Shown one piece after another: positions 54,178-63,933 of a stretch of 64,000 nucleotides of DNA. Positions within the stretch are counted from its first letter, which is position 1. Each line of letters begins with the position of its first letter. Origin of the DNA: Beggiatoa leptomitoformis (GTDB lineage Bacteria; Pseudomonadota; Gammaproteobacteria; Beggiatoales; Beggiatoaceae); the NCBI RefSeq assembly GCF_001305575.3, contig NZ_CP012373.2, positions 2,046,001 through 2,110,000 of the forward strand. Direction: 5' to 3'. The translations under genes were made by a program, and so were the position numbers. Below the pieces are notes generated by a model. That model saw only the letters and a list, made by a program, of their open reading frames with translations. It did no database searches and was not told the DNA's origin.

Positions 54178-55077
54178 TCAGTCGTTATGTGTGGAATACG
54201 AAATTCGAACAGAGTCGCGTTTAGCATTCCCCTCCTTTAGTTTCGCATCCCTGCCACTAAACAGTTCCCTTAATTGCGTTATAAATAAAACGGCAACCGT
54301 TAAATCTGCACTAGTACCTGGATTAATATCCCGCGTTTTTAACCAATCATCAAAGGCAGATAGACTGGTATCGGATGGAAACACTTCTTTTGCTACCCAC
54401 AAACGGGCTTGCTGTTGTACTTGTTCAGCAATAACACGTCCCCATTTTCGCACAATATGCGTATCTAGGAAATCACTTAAAAAATGCAGATAAGTGATAA
54501 CGGTTGCTGTTGGTAAAGCACATCCGTTTGTGAGTAAGCGATTTAATGTAGGTAAAAATTTAATAATATCAATATAATTATTTGCATATTGATAAGCAAT
54601 TTTATCTTGTGTTTGTGCCAATCGCATTATTTCTAATAATGACAACGTGGGTACTTGTTGCACATCTTGTTCTGCAACATCGCCTAATCCCGCAGGATTA
54701 GCCAACCGAATAGCTTGATAAGTTAAACACGCATCCGCTTGGGTTAAACTTGCCAATACAGTGGGTAAACATTCAAGCACATCCCCCTGTTCCGCTGCTT
54801 TTGCCAATGGCGCACATAAAAGGATAATGCCTAAATTTGTATTACACGCCACCGCTTTTTGTGTTGCCTCAACACTCCCCAAAATGCGCTCACCAATGGA
54901 TAAACTGGGATTCGCTAAAATAGGGGCAATTTGTTTTGCACTGTGAATAAAATCAGCCGTGGTCATGCCATGTCCTGCACTGTAAATGCTGACATTTCCC
55001 GGTTTAAACGCATTTAGTTCAGCAACACAGGCGGCATAAACGGCTTGTTCAATCAGGCTTGCAGACAATCCACTCAT
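54178..55077 (-). CDS. triphosphoribosyl-dephospho-CoA synthase (CitG)-like protein of the H4MPT cluster, 299 aa
   Basis: Resembles the CitG/MdcB family that makes the prosthetic group precursor of citrate lyase (ALIEQAVYAACVAELNAFKPGNV near residues 6-28 and NTNLGIILLCAPLAKAAEQG near 97-116). No citrate lyase or malonate decarboxylase genes are nearby. Instead it overlaps an ATP-grasp gene by ATGA and precedes fae, the arrangement seen in bacteria with H4MPT-linked C1 metabolism. A role in making the pterin or methanofuran-like cofactor is therefore more likely than CoA derivative synthesis. This role is inferred from context. Confidence 0.82.
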   Translation of the reverse strand: MSGLSASLIEQAVYAACVAELNAFKPGNVSIYSAGHGMTTADFIHSAKQIAPILANPSLSIGERILGSVEATQKAVACNTNLGIILLCAPLAKAAEQGDVLECLPTVLASLTQADACLTYQAIRLANPAGLGDVAEQDVQQVPTLSLLEIMRLAQTQDKIAYQYANNYIDIIKFLPTLNRLLTNGCALPTATVITYLHFLSDFLDTHIVRKWGRVIAEQVQQQARLWVAKEVFPSDTSLSAFDDWLKTRDINPGTSADLTVAVLFITQLRELFSGRDAKLKEGNAKRDSVRISYSTHND

Positions 55078-56018
55078 AACACAGCATGTGCCTGACTGTA
55101 TGGTGACAAATACCGTAAAACAAAGTCATCCACCAAACAATCGGCAATATCTTGTTTACAGACCCCTTGTAACCCTTGCCATGCAGGAACGCCGTTTACT
55201 TCTAATACATAGGCTTGTCCTGCTTTATCGCGCAGAATATCCACACCAGCATAATCAACATTGATTGTCTGGGCAGCAGATTCAGCCAATTTAATTAATT
55301 CGGGGTCTAAAGCACTGGCGCGACAGCTTGCACCTTGGGCGCGATTAGTAATCCAATGTTGACTATGCCGTAACATAGCTGCTTGGGCTTTACCATTAAT
55401 AACAAACACGCGCCAGTCATGATAAGCCAATGTATTACCGCTTTTATCCGTATTTGCACAAGGGATAAAGGTTTGTAAATAGTAAAGATGATTATACAGT
55501 TCACCCGCTGGCAAACTATCGCCTGCTTTTAAACGCAACAAGCGTTTACCTTGTGAGCCAAATAACGGTTTTAATACCATTTCCTCACCACGCGCAAACG
55601 CGGTATGCAAAACATGGCTTGCCTGTTCCCGCGATTCGCAAACAACCGTTGCGGGTGTAGGAATCCCTGCTCGATACAGTAAAAAACTGGTCATCGATTT
55701 ATCAACGGTTCGTTCAATGGCTCGAACATCGTTATAAATAGGCACGCCCGCTGCTTTTAGCGCGTGTAATATGCCTAATCGTACTGTTACTTGTTCAAAC
55801 GTTCCGCCTGCAATACCTCGCACAAAGACACCATCAGGCAAACAATCGGTAAACGTAGGAATTTGCAAGCCAGTTGCGCTGTTTAAATCAAAGTAACAAT
55901 CGTTGAGAGAAAGATATTGGCTCGTAATATGGCGTTTAGCAAAGGCTTTAGTGAGCCGTTTTCCATGCCAACCCGGAAAATCCGTAAAGATGACCACACG
56001 TTGTTGATGATGCGGCAT
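55074..56018 (-). CDS. ATP-grasp ligase (RimK-like) of the H4MPT cluster, 314 aa
   Basis: ATP-grasp fold with EMVLKPLFGSQGKRLLRLK near residues 148-166, DWRVFVINGKAQAAMLR near 210-226 and the metal-binding YAGVDILRDKAGQAYVLEVNGVPAW near 260-280. It resembles RimK-type ligases that add glutamate or other amino acids. In H4MPT-using bacteria such a gene accompanies fae and the CitG-like gene, and archaeal relatives (MptN, MfnD) attach glutamate to the pterin or to tyramine. The exact substrate is not determined. aaagga precedes the ATG at 56018. It is the first gene of the three-gene unit. Confidence 0.83.
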   Translation of the reverse strand: MPHHQQRVVIFTDFPGWHGKRLTKAFAKRHITSQYLSLNDCYFDLNSATGLQIPTFTDCLPDGVFVRGIAGGTFEQVTVRLGILHALKAAGVPIYNDVRAIERTVDKSMTSFLLYRAGIPTPATVVCESREQASHVLHTAFARGEEMVLKPLFGSQGKRLLRLKAGDSLPAGELYNHLYYLQTFIPCANTDKSGNTLAYHDWRVFVINGKAQAAMLRHSQHWITNRAQGASCRASALDPELIKLAESAAQTINVDYAGVDILRDKAGQAYVLEVNGVPAWQGLQGVCKQDIADCLVDDFVLRYLSPYSQAHAVL

Positions 56019-56218
56019 ATAGTGTCCTTTGATGTATTATTTTTTTATAATATTTTCGTTTAGTATAACAAATATAAATGATATTTCACCTAACCGTTTT
56101 GCAATGATCACTATCATTAATTTTTATGGTGATGCCCAACCACAGGGAACAATTTATTTAAATTCTAAAAGTTAGATTATCAATGCGTTCTGATTTGAAC
56201 TTACAACAACCAAATAAA

Positions 56219-56236
56219 GGGCGAATAAATTCGCCC
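56219..56236 (-). terminator. hairpin downstream of glyA
   Basis: gggcgaataaattcgccc, identical to the trpD terminator stem, 10 nt after the glyA stop; the minus-strand downstream sequence is moderately T-rich. Confidence 0.7.
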
Positions 56237-56246
56237 TCAATCTTAA

Positions 56247-57527
56247 TTAAGCCGCATTTGCCTGTTTAGTGGTTTCTGCGTAAACGGGGAATTGTGTACA
56301 CAAATGTTTCACCTGATTGCGCACACGGGCTTGTATCTCGATGTTATCAATATCGCCTAAAATGTCACAAATCCAATTTGCAATTTGTTTCACTTCATTT
56401 AATCCCATGCCACGGGTGGTAATTGCGGGCGTACCAATACGTAAACCACTGGTGACAAATGGCGATTGTGGGTCATTTGGCACTGCATTTTTGTTGACTG
56501 TAATGTGGGCTAAGCCTAGCGCGGCATCCGCTGCTTTTCCTGTAATCCCTTTATCAATCAAGTCTAATAAAAACAAATGATTGTCCGTGCCACCAGAAAC
56601 AATTTTATAGCCACGTTCACTAAACACGGCAGCCATTGCGCGGGCATTGTCTAACACTTGTTGTTGATACACTTTAAATGCGGGTTGTAAGGCTTCTTTA
56701 AACGCGACCGCTTTAGCAGCAATGACGTGCATTAAAGGACCGCCTTGTGTGCCGGGAAACACCAACGATTGTAATTTCTTTTCAATATCAGGGTTTGCCC
56801 GCGCCAAAATCATTCCACCGCGAGGCCCTCTTAAGGTTTTATGTGTGGTGGTGGTGGTTACATCCGCAATCGCAACAGGGCTAGGATATAAACCCGCAGC
56901 AACCAGTCCTGCAACATGTGCCATATCGACAAATAAATACGCGCCAACTTTATCCGCAATATCACGAAAACGTTGCCAATCAACCACGCGCGAATAAGCA
57001 CTAAACCCCGCAACTATCATCTTTGGCTTATGTTCTAACGCTAAACTTTCTACTTGTGCATAGTCAATTTCACCCGTTGCCGTGTCTAACCCATACTGCA
57101 CTGCGTTATAGATTTTGCCTGAAAAGTTGACTTTTGCACCGTGTGTTAAATGTCCACCATGCGCTAGGCTCATGCCCAATACAACATCGTGTGGCTCTAA
57201 CAATGCCATATAAACAGCCGCATTTGCTTGTGAACCTGAATGTGGTTGAACATTGGCATAATCTGCGTGAAATAATTCTTTAGCGCGGTCAATAGCCAAT
57301 TGTTCAGCAATATCAACAAACTCACATCCCCCATAATAACGTTTGCTGGGATAACCTTCAGCATATTTATTGGTTAATACAGAGCCTTGCGCTTCTAACA
57401 CGCGCGGGCTGGTGTAATTTTCGGATGCAATTAACTCTAAATGGTCTTCTTGCCGTTGTTTTTCTTGTTGAATGGCGTGAAATAACTCAGGGTCAAACTC
57501 GGCAATAGTCATATTTGTTGAGAACAT
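56247..57527 (-). CDS. glyA: serine hydroxymethyltransferase
   Basis: PLP enzyme that interconverts serine and glycine, producing methylene-tetrahydrofolate. It has 426 residues with [21 protein letters not shown] near residues 30-50, the PLP lysine in [14 protein letters not shown] near 225-238 and SDGTDNH-type segment [13 protein letters not shown] near 315. The start at 57527 ([15 protein letters not shown]) is supported by an aaggt site and by the same extra five residues before MNIADYD in E. coli. A shorter start at 57512 is possible. It lies upstream of the fae unit on the same strand but is separated by its own hairpin. Confidence 0.96.
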   Translation of the reverse strand: MFSTNMTIAEFDPELFHAIQQEKQRQEDHLELIASENYTSPRVLEAQGSVLTNKYAEGYPSKRYYGGCEFVDIAEQLAIDRAKELFHADYANVQPHSGSQANAAVYMALLEPHDVVLGMSLAHGGHLTHGAKVNFSGKIYNAVQYGLDTATGEIDYAQVESLALEHKPKMIVAGFSAYSRVVDWQRFRDIADKVGAYLFVDMAHVAGLVAAGLYPSPVAIADVTTTTTHKTLRGPRGGMILARANPDIEKKLQSLVFPGTQGGPLMHVIAAKAVAFKEALQPAFKVYQQQVLDNARAMAAVFSERGYKIVSGGTDNHLFLLDLIDKGITGKAADAALGLAHITVNKNAVPNDPQSPFVTSGLRIGTPAITTRGMGLNEVKQIANWICDILGDIDNIEIQARVRNQVKHLCTQFPVYAETTKQANAA

Positions 57528-57977
57528 AGCTTGTTACCTTACTTAAAATGGAAGAGGAAAAAATTCGGTTGTATTGAAAAAATAATATGAGAAAAGCGGT
57601 AGTTAATTGAGGGAGGTTTTAGTTGGTAATAACGCTAAAATTCTAGTAAAGCTGTTGGGAATTACAATGGTGAAAAAATTGAGGGTGTCATTTTACCTGA
57701 CATCAGATAGAGAAGATACCTTGCAAGAAAGTAGGTTTATAACCACAACCGATTCATATAGTTTGCATATTCGCGTGTCAGCCCGCGCCCAAAAGCATCA
57801 CGGATACCACTGCTTGAAGCGGTGTTATCCGTTGTCTTTGTTGATACTTCTGTTAATGGTGACTTGCAAAATTCCCCTGTTTGAAAGGGATTTATCTATA
57901 CTAAACGCACTATAAAACGGTGCGAAGGATTAGGCTAATCCTAAATTTAAATCACTTTATGGCACGGTTGCTATATT
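57528..57977. other. intergenic region, 450 bp
   Basis: Between the divergent-side glyA start and the end of the DJ-1 gene (both minus strand). Contains dispersed hairpin copy 7 (57800-57832) and an imperfect short inverted stretch cccctgtttgaaaggg near 57870. A 102-codon plus-strand open frame runs through the hairpin and shows no coding features. Confidence 0.5.
57800..57832. repeat. dispersed hairpin repeat, copy 7
   Basis: acggataccac-tgcttgaagcg-gtgttatccgt: near-perfect arms; best-preserved copy of the family. Confidence 0.75.
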
Positions 57978-58562
57978 TTACAGGGTGATTTTTGTACCTA
58001 ATAATATAAGGAATTTTGCTAACCATTGGGGATGTGCAGGCCATGCGGGGGCGGTAACTAAATTACCATCAACATACGCATCTGTTAAGGCAATATCTAC
58101 CCAACATCCCCCTGTACTATTGATTTCAGGCGCAACCGCAGGATAGGCGGAGCAACTTTTACCACTAACAACCCCTGCCGCCGTTAAGATTTGCGCACCA
58201 TGACAAACGGCTGCAATGGGTTTATTGGTTTCAGCAAAGTGTTTAACAATATTAATAACATCAGGGTTTAGACGTAAATATTCTGGCGCGCGCCCCCCCG
58301 GAATAACTAATGCGTCATAATCACTCGCTTTCACATCTGCAAATGTCGCATTTAAGGTAAAGTTATGTCCCGGTTTTTCGCTATACGTTTGGTCACCTTC
58401 AAAATCATGAATAGCGGTACGAACAATATCACCTAGTTTTTTTTGAGGGCAGACAGCATGAACAATGTGTCCAACCATCAATAAGGCCTGAAATGGCACC
58501 ATGATTTCATAATCTTCAACATAATCACCCGCTAACAACAGAATTTTTTTCGCACTCATCAT
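57978..58562 (-). CDS. DJ-1/PfpI family protein, 194 aa
   Basis: Single-domain DJ-1/PfpI fold. The nucleophile elbow [10 protein letters not shown] has Cys near residue 118. The acidic partner strand is [11 protein letters not shown] near the start (residues 22-32) and [10 protein letters not shown] lies near 88-97. Family members act as deglycases, proteases or chaperones; the activity here is not assignable. A Met-Met start allows 58562 or 58559. The DNA between this gene and cysH is 100 bp. Confidence 0.9.
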   Translation of the reverse strand: MMSAKKILLLAGDYVEDYEIMVPFQALLMVGHIVHAVCPQKKLGDIVRTAIHDFEGDQTYSEKPGHNFTLNATFADVKASDYDALVIPGGRAPEYLRLNPDVINIVKHFAETNKPIAAVCHGAQILTAAGVVSGKSCSAYPAVAPEINSTGGCWVDIALTDAYVDGNLVTAPAWPAHPQWLAKFLILLGTKITL

Positions 58563-58662
58563 TATTTCTCTGCGTAAAATGGAAGGAATTATTCGCTAGA
58601 TTCGGTCAGACCTTAAGTTCACGTAACAACCTTTCCTTGAGTGTGGGAGTGTGTGGCAATAA

Positions 58663-59415
58663 TCAAGTGGGCTTGTGTGTGGAAATTGTATTGCTGGCAT
58701 GTAAACCGCATTCTTTTTTTGTGCCTGCTTCCCACCACCACCGCCCTTCCCGCTCGTGTTGATGTGGTAATACCGCGCGTGTACAGGGTTCGCAACCAAT
58801 ACTGACAAAACCGCGTTCATGTAACAAATTATAAGGAACTTCATACAATTGAATATAATTCCAAACTTGTGCGGATGTCCAATTTGCCAATGGATTAAAT
58901 TTAACCAGTGGATGCTCGACCGTAGAAAACGTTTTATCTATTTCAATAACTGACAGTTGTGCGCGAGTATCTAAACTTTGGTCTTTACGTTGTCCTGTTA
59001 TCCATGCGTCTAGGGTATTCAGTTTGCGTGTTAAAGGGGCAACTTTACGAATACCACAACATTCTTGGTGTCCCTCTTGGAGAAAACTGAAAAATCCTTT
59101 TTCCTTAATAAGTTGCTCTACAGCAGTCGCATCAGGATACAAAATAGTCAGTGTGCATTGATAATGGGTGCGGACAGTTTCTAAAAAACGATAGGTTTCT
59201 GCATGTAATCGTCCAGTATCTAAACAGAAAATTTCTATTGGTTTTTTTAATAAATTGTATGCCATATCAATCAGCACAACATCTTCAGCACCACTAAAGG
59301 CAATTGAAATTTTTTCATAGTGTTGTAATGCCAATTGTAAAATTGCTTTTGGCGATTGTGTTGCATAATCAAGTGCGTGGGTTTGAATTTGTTGCTCTGT
59401 TAAATGCACCATCAT
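58663..59415 (-). CDS. cysH: assimilatory APS reductase, thioredoxin-dependent, [4Fe-4S] type, 250 aa
   Basis: Reduces adenylyl sulfate to sulfite for cysteine synthesis. The PP-loop signature [17 protein letters not shown] is near residues 37-53. Two cysteine pairs that bind a [4Fe-4S] cluster are present: ECCGIRK (Cys119-120) and GCEPCTR (Cys208, Cys211). The catalytic Cys236 is in the C-terminal KKECGLH. The cluster ligands separate APS reductases from PAPS reductases, which lack them. The rest of the assimilation pathway is not adjacent. The start is at Met-Met, 59415 or 59412. Confidence 0.94.
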   Translation of the reverse strand: MMVHLTEQQIQTHALDYATQSPKAILQLALQHYEKISIAFSGAEDVVLIDMAYNLLKKPIEIFCLDTGRLHAETYRFLETVRTHYQCTLTILYPDATAVEQLIKEKGFFSFLQEGHQECCGIRKVAPLTRKLNTLDAWITGQRKDQSLDTRAQLSVIEIDKTFSTVEHPLVKFNPLANWTSAQVWNYIQLYEVPYNLLHERGFVSIGCEPCTRAVLPHQHEREGRWWWEAGTKKECGLHASNTISTHKPT

Positions 59416-59813
59416 GGATACTCCTTTTATAGAAATAACTGTTCTAATAATTGTATTTTCTTTTATAATATAATGAAACTTATAATAAATCTGTTTATGG
59501 CGATAACTAAAAGTTTGGTAATTTATTTATTCTTCCATTATCTAGGAAATAGGATAGAAATCTGCTTAAAGATTGTTTGAATCAGAATTTACAGACAGAT
59601 AGGATTTTCAATATTATCAATGTGGCTATCTTTACTATTATCCATGAGTAGATAATTCTTGATTGTTTTTATATTTTTTATCTTTAAATTTTGTTAATGC
59701 TGACTTAAACGCAATATAAATCAGCATAATATGCTGTAAAATGCTACTTTATTCTGTTTTAGTTTATACTGCTCTCCTACTTTAATTGTTTTATTTCAAG
59801 CCTATTCCTTATC
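59416..59813. other. intergenic region between divergent cysH and GT2 genes, 398 bp
   Basis: AT-rich. A tctgaat-family half repeat (gattgtttgaatcagaattt near 59571) lies in the middle. No clear promoter pair or other repeat. Confidence 0.4.
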
Positions 59814-61508
59814 GTGCCTTTAACCCCACTGTTGTCGTTGTTTCGTGCTAAACCTAAAGCCCTTCCCTACCTTATTGATAAGCCCACGACTATTGATTTA
59901 AGACGTTGGGCGAGTAGTGAATGGATTGAATATCAAGCATGGTTATTTCACCATAGTTTCCTAACGTTGTATGAATGGCAACAGTTACGAGATGACGCAA
60001 TTACATGGGAAAAACCGCCCATTATCAGTATTGTTACCCCTGTTTATAACACCCCACCCGATTTTCTGCGGGAATGTATCTATTCCGTACAAACACAAGC
60101 CTATCCACATTGGGAATTGTGTATCGTTGATGATGGCAGTCGTCATCCTGATACTATCGCCTGTTTACAAGCGTTAAGCCGTGATGATTCCCGTATTCGG
60201 GTTTATCATGCCGCAGAAAATTTAGGTATTTGTCGGGCAACTAATCAGGCGATTACAATGACAACAGGGGATTATGTTGCTTTTTTAGACCATGATGACC
60301 GACTTGCGCCCGACGCGCTTTATTGGGTTGCAAAAACGCTACGAGATAAACCAGACACCGATATTGTTTATACCGACCGCGATATGATTTCCCCAACAGG
60401 TTTTCGTTTTATGCACCTGTTTAAACCACAATGGTCACCAGAAACCTTGTTATCAGGTAACTATTTGTTTCACTTATTAGTTTATCGACGGTATTTATTG
60501 AATGAGCTAGGTGGGGTGCGTGAAGCATTTGAAGGTTCACAAGATTACGATTTAATGTTGCGGGCGATGGATAAACAGCCTCATGTCCAGCATATTCCTA
60601 AAGTACTCTACCACTGGCGACAACATCAACATTCGGTTGCGTTGGAACATAATGCGAAAGAATATGCTTATCAAGCGGGTATTCATGCGTTACAAGAATC
60701 CTTACAACGACAAAATATACAATACGCAACAGTGACTGAAAATAAAGCACTATGGCGTGGCAATTACCGTATAACGTTCATGCCTGTCGCAGAAAATCAT
60801 TATCAGATTTTAACGTTACCTGCTGATGCAGATTATGTAAACTGTATTAATCAGGCATTAAAAAATGCGCCAGACATCACTTATCTAATTATCTTAGCTG
60901 ATACTTTACAAGCATTAACACCAGATACGGTGCAAGAACTTATCGGCTGGTTACAATTATCCGCAGTCGGAATGGTAACGGGAAAAGTTATAGATACAAA
61001 TGGCCGTATTTTACATGCAGGCTGGGTACAACGTCCCACAGGTATTCCGCTTGCGCTCTATCAAAATGAGCCAGAAACAACCCCCAGTTATATGGCAATG
61101 ACGGCAATCGCGCACAACGTTAGCATTCCGCATCCGTTCTGCTGTGCGATTAAACGCACTGCTTGGCAACAACTCGGGGGGTTAACGCATGATTATCAAA
61201 GCCCCTACGGTCTATTTGATTTTGCATTGCGCGCCTTACACGCAGGCTGGCGCACGGTTTACACCCCTTTTGCCCGCTTTCAACACACGGGAGAATGGCA
61301 AACCCCCAGCAACTGGTCAAATAATGACCGTACACGGTTTAGTGAATATTGGGCAAACTGGCTACAACAAGGCGACCCCTACTACAATCCTTTTTTAACC
61401 ACTGAATTGGTCGATATGGGTTTAACGATGCATTGGTCACTGCCACAGCCCGCAGGCTGGGCGATTGACCAAGACGAATCGGCTCAACCAGTGACCTCAG
61501 AATCCTAA
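59814..61508 (+). CDS. family 2 glycosyltransferase, 564 aa
   Basis: GT-A fold enzyme with the nucleotide-binding start IISIVTPVYNTPPDFLREC near residues 65-83, YVAFLDHDDRLAPDAL (DxD-type motif DHDD) near 153-168 and EGSQDYDLMLRAM near 238-250. The C-terminal half holds a second, more divergent domain with GLFDFALRALHAGWRTVYTP. It starts at a GTG. The stop is followed after 6 nt by the PilN/GspL-like gene, suggesting shared transcription. No sugar or acceptor can be assigned. Confidence 0.88.
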   Translation: MPLTPLLSLFRAKPKALPYLIDKPTTIDLRRWASSEWIEYQAWLFHHSFLTLYEWQQLRDDAITWEKPPIISIVTPVYNTPPDFLRECIYSVQTQAYPHWELCIVDDGSRHPDTIACLQALSRDDSRIRVYHAAENLGICRATNQAITMTTGDYVAFLDHDDRLAPDALYWVAKTLRDKPDTDIVYTDRDMISPTGFRFMHLFKPQWSPETLLSGNYLFHLLVYRRYLLNELGGVREAFEGSQDYDLMLRAMDKQPHVQHIPKVLYHWRQHQHSVALEHNAKEYAYQAGIHALQESLQRQNIQYATVTENKALWRGNYRITFMPVAENHYQILTLPADADYVNCINQALKNAPDITYLIILADTLQALTPDTVQELIGWLQLSAVGMVTGKVIDTNGRILHAGWVQRPTGIPLALYQNEPETTPSYMAMTAIAHNVSIPHPFCCAIKRTAWQQLGGLTHDYQSPYGLFDFALRALHAGWRTVYTPFARFQHTGEWQTPSNWSNNDRTRFSEYWANWLQQGDPYYNPFLTTELVDMGLTMHWSLPQPAGWAIDQDESAQPVTSES

Positions 61509-61514
61509 TGTGAT

Positions 61515-62780
61515 ATGAAAATAAAAATACCTTCTTTTAAACGCAGTGCTTCCATAGTAAAAGCAGATATTTGTCTTATTATTCGTGGTAATACATTATT
61601 TCATGCAGAACGGCAAAACTTAATTGCCCAACATGATGAATCGTTACTAAAACTCACCGCCACTGAAATTGCCGAAGCCGCACGGCGACTATTACCCAAT
61701 ACAGACCGACAACAACGAATTGCGCTTGCCTTGCCGAATGACGAATTCGTCGCCATCAGCTTAAATTTACCCGCCATTGCACCCACTACGCTAAAAAATG
61801 CCGTCAACTTACAACTACCTACGCTATTACCCGGTGTAACCGACCCCTTATTACTTGCGGTACAACCCCAAACCCATAGCGGTGCAACGGTTGCTTTGTG
61901 GCTTTCTGCACAACGGGCGGAAGAACTATTTAATGCGTTTGAAAAAGAAGGTTTATTTCTGGCAGTTATTTTACCCCGCGCCTTGCTTGCCCTCCCTGCA
62001 CCTGTAGAACAAGCCTGCCATCTCATTGACGAGGATGATGCGGCTATCACTGCAATAGAATGGTCAGGCAGTGCTATTCGTCGCTGGTTACATGTTCTAA
62101 AAGCAGATTGTGCGGATGCAGAATTCAACAAACAATTTCAAGCCAATTTATCCGCCTTAAACGATAAAAATGCCATTTACAAGGGAACAGCTAATGCGTG
62201 GGACAGTCTGCCCATGCCGCATAGCGTTGTTTATGGTTATGGCTTTATGCCCGCAGGCACGCAACGACGGACAAATATCCTAAATAACCAGAAAAAACGA
62301 CGCACCATGATGATTGCGGCAGGTATAGTTGTTTTTCTAGGTATATTAGGAGTCGCCTATGCCATTCAGCGGGAATTACGTTTAGAACGTAAACTGGCTG
62401 AAGTAAAGGGTAAAACGATTGACGTGACACAATTACGCAATGAAGTTGTGGAAATTGAAGATTATCTTGCCCCTGTGAAAAACTTTCCACAACAGCATGT
62501 TACGGTTTTAATGAATAAGCTGAATGACTTAATCCCAAAAAACAGTTGGATATCAGGATTAAAAATAGAAACAGGGGTTGCAGAAGTTGAAGGTTATAGC
62601 CCAAATCCGCCTGCATTATTGGAAATTTTGACAAATAACCCAGAATTTACAGAGGTTTCTTTTATCCGTCCAACACAAAAAGAAGCGGATAAACTTGAAG
62701 AGCGATTTGGTATCCGTTTTAAATTAACAGGTGTTGATTTCCCAGCTTATTTAGCCGAATACTTCAAAGTAGAACAATAA
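61515..62780 (+). CDS. PilN/GspL-like fimbrial assembly protein, 421 aa
   Basis: The N-terminal 230 residues form an ActA/PilM-like actin-fold domain similar to GspL. A single membrane helix (about 258-275, MIAAGIVVFLGILGVAYAI) is followed by a PilN-type periplasmic coiled-coil and ferredoxin-like domain (LVNKLNDLIPKNSWISGLKI near 330-350). Such fused proteins belong to type II secretion or type IV pilus inner-membrane platforms. No other pilus or secretion genes are adjacent, so its system is unknown. A terminator follows at 62820-62844. Confidence 0.85.
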   Translation: MKIKIPSFKRSASIVKADICLIIRGNTLFHAERQNLIAQHDESLLKLTATEIAEAARRLLPNTDRQQRIALALPNDEFVAISLNLPAIAPTTLKNAVNLQLPTLLPGVTDPLLLAVQPQTHSGATVALWLSAQRAEELFNAFEKEGLFLAVILPRALLALPAPVEQACHLIDEDDAAITAIEWSGSAIRRWLHVLKADCADAEFNKQFQANLSALNDKNAIYKGTANAWDSLPMPHSVVYGYGFMPAGTQRRTNILNNQKKRRTMMIAAGIVVFLGILGVAYAIQRELRLERKLAEVKGKTIDVTQLRNEVVEIEDYLAPVKNFPQQHVTVLMNKLNDLIPKNSWISGLKIETGVAEVEGYSPNPPALLEILTNNPEFTEVSFIRPTQKEADKLEERFGIRFKLTGVDFPAYLAEYFKVEQ

Positions 62781-63087
62781 TTAAATCCGTCATATAGAAA
62801 CTAACTACCTAATAATCATAGCAACCCATCGTGGTTGCTTTTTTATGCCTCACCCACTGCTTTGCTGTGGGTCTTTTTTTATCTGCATCAAAATTCATAG
62901 AATTTCAAAAACTGACAGAATTCAAAGATAAAAAAATATTCCCTACGTTTACACACATAGATACTGTGGTTTTATCCATTATATATCTTTTACCGACAGA
63001 CATCGTTAGAATAATCAATAGGTATTGATACCTAAGATAACCTAAATTTATAATAAAACACTAAGTACAGGGAGAAGTTAAAAGAAT
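62781..63087. other. intergenic region, 307 bp
   Basis: Begins with the PilN-like gene terminator. The remainder, upstream of the NlpC/P60 gene, is AT-rich with no recognised site. Confidence 0.5.
62820..62844 (+). terminator. intrinsic terminator after the PilN/GspL-like gene
   Basis: Stem agcaacc/ggttgct with a six-base loop, followed by ttttt, 40 nt after the stop. Confidence 0.85.
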
Positions 63088-63900
63088 ATGTCTATCAATA
63101 TGAAAGGAACAGTTTTCCTACTTATCCTTCTTTCGGGATTAACAACGGGATGTAGCCATTTAAGTGATATTCAAGAAACTAGCTTACAACCAGAATTACA
63201 ACAGCTTGATTTCTCCGTTAGACAAGCAGATTTAAAAGCAGAATTAAATGATTTTCAACAAAGTAAATTGGTTGACCCTGTTGGTGCGTTCGCCTTTTCT
63301 TATGACTCTGTTGTCAGCACATTAGCTGAACAATCTGTTTCTATGGCCTATTTAAATATTCTTCAACAAACAGGGACAGAAAATAACTTTTCATACGATA
63401 AAGTGGTAGAAATTTTTGTCGACACACTAGGACAAATGGCTGAGGCAGAAGAAGAAAACCCCACACTTGCAGATGCTAATGATGCCCTCTCCTATTTGCA
63501 AGCGAGTCACTTACCACGCACAGCACGTATGAATCTAATTTTGACACAAGCCAATAAAGTGTTAGGAACACGGTATCGGTTTGGTGGAAAAACCCCCAGC
63601 AGTGGCTTTGATTGCAGTGGTTTAGTTTATTACGCACATAGCAAAATTGGCATTTCACTACCCCGCACAGCACACGACCAATATTTAGCCTCGCTTCCTG
63701 TCCAACATACCGATTTACAACCGGGTGATTTGGTTTTCTTTAAAACCAATCGTTCACGACGCATTAGTCATGTTGGTATTTATGTCGGCAATGACAAATT
63801 TATCCATGCACCATCACGTGGTAGAAACGTAACCGTTGATAGCCTGGCCAGTGGTTATTATGCTAAACGCTTTGTAAGAGGCGGACGGGTTATCAGCTAA
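63088..63900 (+). CDS. NlpC/P60 cell-wall peptidase, lipoprotein, 270 aa
   Basis: Secreted D,L-endopeptidase that cleaves peptidoglycan stem peptides. It has a lipoprotein signal with lipobox LTTGC (Cys22). The region about 30-150 is helical and of no known family. The NlpC/P60 domain starts near residue 155, with GFDCSGLVYY (Cys176), HVGIYVG (His228) and FIHAPS (His240), giving the Cys-His-His triad. The mature N-terminal part may tether the enzyme to the outer membrane. An agggag site precedes the ATG at 63088; a second Met at 63100 would also keep the signal. Single gene. Confidence 0.93.
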   Translation: MSINMKGTVFLLILLSGLTTGCSHLSDIQETSLQPELQQLDFSVRQADLKAELNDFQQSKLVDPVGAFAFSYDSVVSTLAEQSVSMAYLNILQQTGTENNFSYDKVVEIFVDTLGQMAEAEEENPTLADANDALSYLQASHLPRTARMNLILTQANKVLGTRYRFGGKTPSSGFDCSGLVYYAHSKIGISLPRTAHDQYLASLPVQHTDLQPGDLVFFKTNRSRRISHVGIYVGNDKFIHAPSRGRNVTVDSLASGYYAKRFVRGGRVIS

Positions 63901-63933
63901 AGGTAATAAATTCACTTGTGTCATAAAAAATAG

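Noticed and set aside
54178-55077. Citrate lyase or malonate decarboxylase system implied by the CitG-like gene
   Set aside because: No lyase, acyl carrier or decarboxylase subunit genes are nearby, while fae and the ATP-grasp gene are directly linked.
57607-57915. 102-codon plus-strand open frame upstream of glyA
   Set aside because: Runs through a dispersed hairpin and an AT-rich spacer, has no conserved motifs and no ribosome site.
61601-62131. 176-codon minus-strand open frame
   Set aside because: Antisense to the PilN/GspL-like gene, which has recognisable domains; Ser/Ala-rich shadow.
62831-63028. 65-codon plus-strand open frame after the PilN-like gene
   Set aside because: Starts inside the terminator and has no coding features.
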